Assembly (NCBI GenBank): GCA_025355385.1
Contig: JANXZS010000107.1
Span: 35,877 to 99,876 of the forward strand
Direction: 5' to 3'
DNA length: 64,000 nt
Source of the DNA: Acidobacteriaceae bacterium
GTDB taxonomy: Bacteria; Acidobacteriota; Terriglobia; Terriglobales; Acidobacteriaceae
The notes beneath the pieces were generated by a model. The model made no database searches and was not told the origin of the DNA. It was given only the letters and a program-made list of their open reading frames with translations. Of this stretch, positions 57,204-64,000 are shown one piece after another; positions within the stretch are counted from its first letter, which is position 1, and each line of letters begins with the position of its first letter. The translations under genes were made by a program, and so were the position numbers.

Positions 57204-58664
57204 TTACTTCTTGTTCAGGTCGTAGTTCATGTAGACCACATGTGTTTGCAGATACTCTTCCAGCCCGTGCTTGCCGTCGGCTCCGCCGATTCCGGACTTC
57301 CGCCATCCTGCATGGAAGCCCTGCATCGCTTCGAAGTTCTCGCGATTCACATAGGTTTCGCCAAACTTCAATTCGTTTGAGGCGCGCATCGCTGTATCCA
57401 AGCTGCGCGTGTAGATTGAGGAGGTCAGCCCGTACTCGCAATCGTTGGCATACTCGATGGCCTCGTCCAGATCCTTGAACGTGGTGATGGGCAGCGCCGG
57501 ACCGAAGATCTCCTCCTGCATGATATTGGAGTCCTGTTTGCAGTTAGTCAGCACCGTAGGCTGGTAATAGTAGCCGGCCTTGCTTTCATGCTTTTTGCCG
57601 CCGCATTTCAGCTCCGCTCCCTCCTGCACCGCGCGCTGTACCGCCGCATCTACGAGCTCCAGTTGCTTCTTGCTCACAAGCGGCCCCATCTCGGTCGCTG
57701 GTGCAAAGGGATCGCCGACAACGGTCTGCTGCATCGCCGCCGTGATCTTTTCGATGAATTCATCCGCAACGGACTCATGCACGTAGGCACGCTCCGCGCA
57801 GTTGCAAACCTGGCCGGTATTGATGATGCGCGACGCCCGAATGGCCCTCACTGAGAGGTCGATATCCGCATCCCCCATCACGATGGCTGGCGCCTTTCCG
57901 CCAAGCTCAAGCGAGACCTTGGTCACGTTTTCTGACGCCGCATGCATTACCGCGATGCCACCACCCACGCTGCCCGTCAGGCTTACCATGCCTACCTTGG
58001 GATGGCTCGCCAGCGCCTTGCCGATGACCGACCCAGAGCCGGAGACAAGATTGAAGACCCCCTTGGGTAAGGACGATTGCGCGACCAGCTTGGCAAACTC
58101 AAAGGCATTGTTGGGAGTTTCACTGCTTGGTTTTACCACGATCGTGTTGCCCGTAACCAGTGCCGGAGCCATCTTGCGCACGATGAGGAAAAATGGAAAA
58201 TTCCACGGCAGAATGCCCGCAATAACGCCGATCGGCATGCGGAAGAGCAGTATGTTTTCGCCGGGACGGTCGCTTTGGATAATTTCGCCTTCGTAGCGAC
58301 GAGCAAACTCCGCCATGTAGTCCAGATAATCGGCGGAAAAGTCCACCTCCACCTGCGCCAACGATAGGATCTTGCCCTGCTCTTCGGTGATCACGTGCGC
58401 CAGGGATTCACGGTTGCCGCGAATCAGCGTTGCGATCTCGCGCAAATAGCCCGCGCGCCGAATCGCTGGCAGAGCGGCCCATGTCTTCTGCGCCTTCTCC
58501 GCCGCCAGCACGGCTGAATTTACATCCTCCACCGTACAGTTTGGAACTTCGGAAATCACTTCTTCCGTTGCGGGATTTACCACCTGCAGCATCTTCGTCG
58601 ACGCCACAAACTCACCATCGATCAGCATCTCATAGCGCTTGAGATTTGCTTGCGTTGTGCTCAT
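57204..58664 (-). CDS. aldA: Aldehyde dehydrogenase, AldA type
   Basis: The 486-residue NAD-dependent enzyme is very close to E. coli lactaldehyde/glycolaldehyde dehydrogenase. RYEGEIIQSDRPGENILL, GILPWNFPFFLIVRKMAP, the catalytic Glu in LELGGKAPAIV and the catalytic Cys in GQVCNCAERAYV are all present. The tail FEAMQGFHAGWRKSGIGG is also AldA-like. The start ATG at 58664 follows GAAAGGAC. It oxidises small aldehydes, perhaps lactaldehyde from deoxy-sugar breakdown. No adjacent fucose or rhamnose genes. Confidence 0.9.
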   Translation of the reverse strand: MSTTQANLKRYEMLIDGEFVASTKMLQVVNPATEEVISEVPNCTVEDVNSAVLAAEKAQKTWAALPAIRRAGYLREIATLIRGNRESLAHVITEEQGKILSLAQVEVDFSADYLDYMAEFARRYEGEIIQSDRPGENILLFRMPIGVIAGILPWNFPFFLIVRKMAPALVTGNTIVVKPSSETPNNAFEFAKLVAQSSLPKGVFNLVSGSGSVIGKALASHPKVGMVSLTGSVGGGIAVMHAASENVTKVSLELGGKAPAIVMGDADIDLSVRAIRASRIINTGQVCNCAERAYVHESVADEFIEKITAAMQQTVVGDPFAPATEMGPLVSKKQLELVDAAVQRAVQEGAELKCGGKKHESKAGYYYQPTVLTNCKQDSNIMQEEIFGPALPITTFKDLDEAIEYANDCEYGLTSSIYTRSLDTAMRASNELKFGETYVNRENFEAMQGFHAGWRKSGIGGADGKHGLEEYLQTHVVYMNYDLNKK

Positions 58665-58953
58665 AAATAAGTCCTTTCTTCGGACGGACTCCGGCAATAG
58701 CCCGGAATCGCGACAATGATAGATCTTCCCCTCGTACGGGCAGAGCGTTTTAGACTAAAACTTTATCGTGGTCCCTGTCGACGGAATTCCGGCGCCCCTT
58801 GCCAGCCGCGCCCGATACATGGCTTTTCCGCCGCTTGCCTGGGCAGGTGCCGCGCGCGAGAAGAAGCCAAGAATTACTGCCGACAAGTCGGCTAGTGTTA
58901 CCTTGAGCCGCATGAAAGCATGCTCCATCGCTCAAATGCGAGGGGAAAACTTT

Positions 58954-59937
58954 ATGATCGTCGTCTCGAGCTTTCGCACTCCAGCGATCACCCTCGACCC
59001 CGCCCGACGCGATGATGAGGATGCAGAGCGGTACGCGGCAGGCAGGCACTGGTTTGCCGGGGCTGCGGCGCTACTCCTGTTGCTCCTTGCCATTCTGGCA
59101 TTCGCGTCGAGCAAAGCCTCCCTTGTGCTACTGCCGATAAAACTGCGTTCCACGCGGTTTTCAGTGACCATAGATGGGCAGCCGGCATATTTCCTGAATG
59201 CGGCGGCTAACTACTACGACCTCAACTTCGATCTCAAAGGCCGCACCAAGATCTCCATCACCGCGCCGACAGAGGATTACTGGGCACGGGGTGTAGAGGT
59301 CCAGCCTTGGCGCGAGAACATTCGGCCCACCCGCCGCGGAGCCATGATCACCTTCCTGCTCGATCATCCAGCCAAGCTATCCATTAGCCGGCCGGGCGAT
59401 CACCTTGCCAATGCGGAGATGCTATTCCTGTTTGCGAACGAACCGGAGCGAGATGCGCCCACGACGTCCTCCAACGGGGTGCGCTATTACGGCCCGGGAA
59501 TTCACCGTGAAAACATTGACGCCCATACCGGCGACAGAATCTATCTCGCGCCGGGCGCGATCATTCTCGGTGGCCTCAACCTCTGGGACGTGGAAGACGG
59601 GAAGGTCTTCGGGCGAGGAAAGATTCTGTACAATCTTCGTGTTCCCGCCAGTGGCGGCTACAGCTTTAGCGTATTGTCTCGTGACGGCAGCCGCCTGGTC
59701 ATCGATGATACTGAGGTCGCGCATAGCCCTGAGACGTAGCCGCAGGTCTGTGGCTCGTTGGGCAACGCTGTACAGTTGGCGTCGGGAAGCGTCGGGCTAG
59801 CGGCCGGTATGTACGCGATCCGCATTGAAGTGACCCAGACGACGGGGGAAGACGCATTCGACCTGCTGTGGCAGGGTCCAGGTATCCCACTTTCGAAGTT
59901 GCAGGAGGGCGCTCTATTCCACAGGACAAGCCCATAG
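58954..59937 (+). pseudogene. Glycosidase/PA14 chimera with in-frame stop
   Basis: From the ATG at 58954 (GAGGGG nine bases upstream) a frame runs to TAG at 59737-59739 and then stays open without a shift to TAG at 59935. The N-terminal part has a membrane helix and a beta-sandwich followed by YYGPGIHRENIDAHTGDRIY and VFGRGKILYN, as at the start of beta-helix glycoside hydrolases (GH28/49-like). The frame then jumps to ASGGYSFSVLSRDGSRLVID and, past the stop, GMYAIRIEVTQTTGEDAFDL, which is a PA14-type domain. The helix that should follow is missing. A deletion has probably joined two parts, and a stop (TGG to TAG is the simplest) has followed. Confidence 0.65.
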
Positions 59938-60124
59938 GGCATCGTTTGCTGAGGGCGCAGATACTTAGACTCTAACTAGCGCAAAAGTCCACGGCTCCGA
60001 GATCGCCATCTGCGGCCGGGAACGCCACCCCGCAGACACTGCCGGAAGTAATTTGAGCGTCGAACCATGCTTCATAGTGCAACCCGGACGAAGCAAGGGA
60101 CCGATGTGCACCATCGTCCATCCA
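59938..60124. other. Short intergenic region, possible gene remnant
   Basis: On the minus strand a 64-codon frame (59965-60159) overlaps the end of the transglycosylase gene. Its last part (VSAGWRSRPQMAISEPWTFA) reads like the end of a carbohydrate-active enzyme. It has no SD and no N-terminal domain, and may be debris next to the damaged glycosidase. Confidence 0.3.
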
Positions 60125-60976
60125 CTAATTGCTGGGGGACGCCCGCTCAGCAGTGGCAAACATCATCTGATCTGCTACGCCGCTGTAATTCGAGCGAGGA
60201 TTAGCGGGAATTGTATCTGCCATAACAAGCTTCATCGCGGTTAGAACGATAGGCACATAATTACGTGTTTCAAGCGGCAGCATGCGCAGCTTTGACAGTC
60301 GCTCGAAGTCCTGGGTGCGCGCTCGCTCGATCGCTGAACTTACGCTGGCCTCTCCGGCGTTATATGCGGCCAGCGCTAACTTCCAATCACCAAATTGCAC
60401 GTGGAGGCCGCGCAGATATTGCGCCGCCGCGCGGGTGGACTTGAGAGTGTCGAGGCGCTGGTCTTCAACTGCATCGACGCGCAGCCCATAACGGCGGGCG
60501 GTGTCTGGCATCATCTGCCAGAGACCGCGCGCGCCCTTTGGTGAGAGAGCCATGGTGCGCCCGCCACTTTCGATCAGGATCACCGCAGCCAATTCCACCG
60601 GCACTCCCTCATCTCGCAGAACCGGTTCGACTGCCGGGCGCAACAAATCCAGCCGCGCCATTGCCGTAACCAGCCCACCTTTATTCCATGATGCGGGATG
60701 CTGTCCGCTGTTGAGCGGGAGGATTGCATTCGCCGCCTCAATAGGGCGTGGCTGCGTGTTCGCGATTACCGTCTCGGCACCAGCGATAATTGCCGCGTCC
60801 GCCGCGCTCGTCAACGATTCGCCGATGTTCGCGAACTGACGATCAACAGCCAGGTTAGCGGAATGAGAAGCCAGGGAGGTCTGGCCACGCGCGAAAAAGG
60901 AAGTCGTCAGCAAGAGAATTGCCAGCGCAACCCGCAAGTCGCATTTCGTTCTGCGGCCCTCTTTTGCGTTAAGCAT
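60125..60976 (-). CDS. Lytic transglycosylase (SLT domain)
   Basis: The ATG at 60976 lies inside the last codons of the cusA-like gene (8-base overlap), with GGAGG just upstream, so translation is coupled. The 283-residue protein has a signal peptide (about 15-32, FFARGQ), a helical linker, and an SLT domain: the catalytic Glu in VILIESGGRTMA, then PKGARGLWQMMPDTARRYGL and LALAAYNAGEASV. It cleaves peptidoglycan glycan strands. Coupling with a heavy-metal RND pump suggests it makes room in the cell wall for pump assembly; this is inference. Confidence 0.88.
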   Translation of the reverse strand: MLNAKEGRRTKCDLRVALAILLLTTSFFARGQTSLASHSANLAVDRQFANIGESLTSAADAAIIAGAETVIANTQPRPIEAANAILPLNSGQHPASWNKGGLVTAMARLDLLRPAVEPVLRDEGVPVELAAVILIESGGRTMALSPKGARGLWQMMPDTARRYGLRVDAVEDQRLDTLKSTRAAAQYLRGLHVQFGDWKLALAAYNAGEASVSSAIERARTQDFERLSKLRMLPLETRNYVPIVLTAMKLVMADTIPANPRSNYSGVADQMMFATAERASPSN

Positions 60977-63900
60977 GCGGAGCCTCCACGAGTAGCGCTG
61001 CTTCACGCTTCAGTGCCGGCTTGACTTCCGCATTCCACTTCCAGATTCCGAAAATAGGAGGGTACACGACCAACTCCATCAGGAAGGAAGTAATGATTCC
61101 TCCCAGCATTGGAGCGGCGATGCGCTTCATGACATCGGCTCCCGCGCCGTTCGACCACATGATGGGGAGCAACCCGAACAGCATGCAGGACACCGTCATC
61201 ACCTTAGGCCGCAGACGCTTGACTGCGCCATGAACGATTGCTTCTCGCAGATCGTCCCAGGAGTGGATTCCGCCCTTCTGCAATGCATCATGGTAAGCGA
61301 GGTCGAGGTACAGGAGCATGAATACCGCAGTCTCCGCGTCAACGCCAAGCAAGGCGATCAGACCCACCCAGACTGCAATGCTCATGTTGTAGTTAAGCAG
61401 ATATAGAAACCAGACGGCGCCAATAGCAGAGAAGGGTACTGCCAGCAGAATGATCATTGTTTTGATCGCCGAGCCGGTATTGAAGTACAGCAGCAAAAAA
61501 ACGATGAACAGTGTGATGGGTACAACCAATTTCAGACGCTGCGCGACCCTCTGCATGAATTCATACTGGCCGCTCCATTCCAGCTGGTAGCCGGCAGGCA
61601 CCTTGACTTGATCGGCGACAGCCTTCTTAGCATCCCGCACATAGCTGCCTATGTCGCGCCCCGAAACATCGACATACACATAACCGCTTAGTCGGCCGTT
61701 CTCGTCACGGATCATGCCCGGACCGGTTCGCATGCGAATATCCGCAATCGCTCCGATGGGGATCTGCGCTCCAGAAGGTGTTGTTACCAGCACCCGTTGT
61801 AGTGCGTCAATATCGCTGCGGTAATCACGTAGATACCGGACGTTGATCGAGTAGCGCTCGCGCCCCTCGATGCTGGTCGAGACCTGCTCGCCGCCCACCG
61901 CGGACATCAGCACGGTCTCCGCATCGTCGATGGTCAGACCGTAGCGAGCTAACTCATCCCGTTTTAGATCGAAATCCAGAAAGTATCCACCAGTCGTCCT
62001 TTCGGCAAAGACGCTCATGGTGCCCGGGACATCTTTCAACGCCCTCTCCACTTGTTCGCCGACCTGTTGGATCTGGCCGAGGTCAGAGCCGAGCACCTTG
62101 ATGCCAAGCGGCGTGCGAATGCCCGTAGTGAGCATGTCGGTGCGATTCTTGATGGGCATCGTCCAGGCGTTCGAAATGCCTGGTATCTGCAATGCTGCGT
62201 TCAAACCGCCGGCACCGTAAATGAGTTGCTGGGTCGATACATGATCAGGCCATAGTCTTCGCAGTATGGACTGCAGGCGGGGCGGCGCCGACTTCGAATA
62301 CCATCGTTCCAGCTTTGGCCAATCCTCCTGCGGCTTGAGTACGATGGTGGTTTCCATCATGGAAAAAGGCGCTGGATCGGTGGAGCTCTCCGCCCGGCCT
62401 GCCTTGCCGAATACGCGCTCGACCTCGGGAAATTCACGGATGATCTTGTCTTGGATCTGCAGCAAACGCGTCGCTTCCGCGACCGAGATGCCAGGCAGCG
62501 TCGACGGCATGTAGAGGATTGTGCCTTCGTCGAGGGGTGGCATGAACTCCGATCCCAGCTTGAAGTAAACCGGCACCGTCAACGCCATGACCACCACCGC
62601 GATTCCTATGGTAAGCCACTTGTGATCGAGCACGAACTCGACGATGGGGTGGTAGAGCTTCATCATCGGACGGCTGATGGGGTGCCGCTCTTCGCTATGT
62701 ATCTTACCCACGAAGACCGCGCTTACGGCTCTGGCAAGCCACTTGGGACGGAAGTTGAGACTGTCCATGTGTGAGAACAGAACACGCATGGCTGCTGGCG
62801 CCAGCGTGATGGCCAGCAATGCCGCGATCGCCATGGAAAAGTTTTTGGTAAATGCCAGAGGTTTAAAAAGCCGTCCCTCCTGCCCCTCCAGACTAAATAC
62901 AGGAAGGAAGCCGACCGCGATGACCAGCAGCGCGAAGAAGCTTGGTCCCGCCACCTCCTTGACCGCCGCCAAAACCACGGAGTGAGAGGACCCCGGCCGG
63001 CCCTCCGCCTCCCAGTGCTCCAGCTTCTTGTGTGTCTGCTCGACCACGACCACGGTTGCATCCACCAGTGCGCCGATTGCGACGGCGATGCCGCCGAGCG
63101 ACATGATGTTGGCCGTCATCCCCATCAGTTGCATGGGGATGAAAGCAAGAATAACCGTGACTGGAATGATTACAATCGGGACCACCGCACTACGGAAATC
63201 CCACAAGAAAATCAGGATCACAAAGCTGACAATTACCAATTCTTCAATCAAAGTGTGCTTAAGATTATCGACTGCGCGGTCGATGAGATCAGACCGGTCG
63301 TAGGTGGTGATGAGCTTGACGCCGGGCGGCAATGTGGGCTCGAGTTCGTGCAGTTTTTCTTTGGTTCGCTCGATCACCTTCTGCGCATTCTCGCCATAAC
63401 GCATGATGACGACGCCGCCCACGGCTTCGCCCTTGCCGTCGAGTTCTCCCGCGCCCCGACGCAGGTCAGGACCGAAGGTTACCGTCGCCACATCCCGTAT
63501 GAGCACCGACGTTCCAGTTTGCGGATTGGTCATGATGACCGTCTTGCCGATGTCGTCCAGTGAGCGAATGTATCCCCGGCCGCGAACCATGTATTCCCGC
63601 CCAGTAAACTCGACGAGCCTGCCGCCAACATCGTTGTTGGACTTCTGCACTGCGTCGCTGACCGCATTGATTGGGATCTTGTAGGCAAGCAATTTGTTGG
63701 GGTCCACATTGACTTGATACTGCCGCACGAAGCCGCCAATGGGTGCGACCTCGGCCACACCCGGCACGGTCTGCAACGCATATCTTAAGTACCAGTCTTG
63801 ATAGGAGCGCAATTGTTCGATGCTGTACTTGCCGGTGGTATCAACCAAGGCGTACTGATACACCCACCCCACCGATGTCACATCCTTTGCTAACTCGACA

Positions 63901-64000
63901 TTCACACCCTTCGGCAGTCTGGGCGTGACGGAGTTCAGATATTCAAGGGTACGAGAACGTGCCCAGTAGATATCTGTACCTTCTTCGAAGATGATGTAAA
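60969..64000 (-). CDS. CusA/CzcA-type heavy-metal RND efflux pump (5' end outside window)
   Basis: The frame is open through the right edge; residues such as FEEGTDIYWARSRTLEYLNS lie before the GTG at 63905, so the start is outside. What is visible (about 1010 residues) includes the porter subdomains, VDATVVVVEQTHKKLEHWEA with the family's charged helix-4 residues, ALLAITLAPAAMRVLF, and the second-half repeat ending IAAPMLGGIITSFLMELVVYPPIFG. Members export Cu(I)/Ag(I) or Zn/Co/Cd from the periplasm; which metal applies is undetermined. A membrane-fusion partner would be expected upstream, outside the window. Confidence 0.94.
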   Translation of the reverse strand, partial: YIIFEEGTDIYWARSRTLEYLNSVTPRLPKGVNVELAKDVTSVGWVYQYALVDTTGKYSIEQLRSYQDWYLRYALQTVPGVAEVAPIGGFVRQYQVNVDPNKLLAYKIPINAVSDAVQKSNNDVGGRLVEFTGREYMVRGRGYIRSLDDIGKTVIMTNPQTGTSVLIRDVATVTFGPDLRRGAGELDGKGEAVGGVVIMRYGENAQKVIERTKEKLHELEPTLPPGVKLITTYDRSDLIDRAVDNLKHTLIEELVIVSFVILIFLWDFRSAVVPIVIIPVTVILAFIPMQLMGMTANIMSLGGIAVAIGALVDATVVVVEQTHKKLEHWEAEGRPGSSHSVVLAAVKEVAGPSFFALLVIAVGFLPVFSLEGQEGRLFKPLAFTKNFSMAIAALLAITLAPAAMRVLFSHMDSLNFRPKWLARAVSAVFVGKIHSEERHPISRPMMKLYHPIVEFVLDHKWLTIGIAVVVMALTVPVYFKLGSEFMPPLDEGTILYMPSTLPGISVAEATRLLQIQDKIIREFPEVERVFGKAGRAESSTDPAPFSMMETTIVLKPQEDWPKLERWYSKSAPPRLQSILRRLWPDHVSTQQLIYGAGGLNAALQIPGISNAWTMPIKNRTDMLTTGIRTPLGIKVLGSDLGQIQQVGEQVERALKDVPGTMSVFAERTTGGYFLDFDLKRDELARYGLTIDDAETVLMSAVGGEQVSTSIEGRERYSINVRYLRDYRSDIDALQRVLVTTPSGAQIPIGAIADIRMRTGPGMIRDENGRLSGYVYVDVSGRDIGSYVRDAKKAVADQVKVPAGYQLEWSGQYEFMQRVAQRLKLVVPITLFIVFLLLYFNTGSAIKTMIILLAVPFSAIGAVWFLYLLNYNMSIAVWVGLIALLGVDAETAVFMLLYLDLAYHDALQKGGIHSWDDLREAIVHGAVKRLRPKVMTVSCMLFGLLPIMWSNGAGADVMKRIAAPMLGGIITSFLMELVVYPPIFGIWKWNAEVKPALKREAALLVEAPHA

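Overview
The window is bacterial chromosomal DNA, about 60% G+C over most of its length, with dense, short-spaced genes on both strands. Several features point to an acidobacterium of the Terriglobia type, although no rRNA is present to confirm it. These include an F1 gene cluster carrying both b' and b subunits, AhpC/AhpD peroxide defence, poly-glycine beta-propeller lipoproteins, a CRTAC1-type VCBS/ASPIC secreted protein, many secreted peptidases and glycosidases, and a cusA-type heavy-metal pump. The taxonomic call is inference.

Layout. 0-11 kb holds the end of a DUF4337 gene, nadB, a TerC-like membrane protein, a tatA-tatC-glutaminyl-cyclase-like operon (minus strand), nadA, a DUF2203 gene, a Fur/PerR-like regulator followed by ahpC-ahpD, and an M28 peptidase divergent from a beta-propeller lipoprotein. 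11.8-16.5 kb holds an SH3b lipoprotein, a DegT-type aminotransferase and hfq-hflX. 16.7-23.1 kb is an ATP synthase cluster (b', b, delta, alpha, gamma, beta, epsilon) without the a and c subunits. 23-31.5 kb holds a GH43 glycosidase, a PP2C phosphatase, 3-hydroxyacyl-CoA dehydrogenase, a WalJ-type metallo-beta-lactamase-fold protein, an anti-sigma-like membrane protein, a VCBS/ASPIC protein, a LacI regulator and a secreted protein of unknown function.

31.9-47.3 kb is the most interesting part: a dispersed lasso-peptide-type RiPP locus. A PqqD-like B1 protein and a nucleotidyltransferase lie at 31.9-33.5 kb. The B2 protease, an HPr-kinase-like protein, a 57-codon precursor candidate with a very good ribosome binding site, the asparagine-synthase-like cyclase and an exporter ABC protein lie at 41.2-47.3 kb. 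Between the halves sit an AI-2E-type permease, a three-domain LigD and a metB-metC pair. The metB-metC pair is preceded by a Met-rich leader peptide and a terminator-like hairpin, which suggests attenuation. The putative core of the precursor does not fit the usual 7-9 residue macrolactam spacing, so the product is either unusual or the precursor call needs testing.

47.3-64 kb holds a YkgJ-like protein, an M2 (ACE-type) peptidase, formate-tetrahydrofolate ligase, an S46 peptidase, a YghZ-type aldo/keto reductase, small proteins, a TPR protein, an AldA-type aldehyde dehydrogenase, a damaged glycosidase/PA14 chimera with an in-frame stop, a lytic transglycosylase overlapping the end of a cusA-like RND gene, and the truncated cusA itself running off the right edge. 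Three copies of an exactly 118-bp palindromic repeat (13.1, 50.0 and 57.0 kb) lie between genes. They carry 17-bp terminal inverted repeats and an internal hairpin, and look like a MITE/REP-type family.
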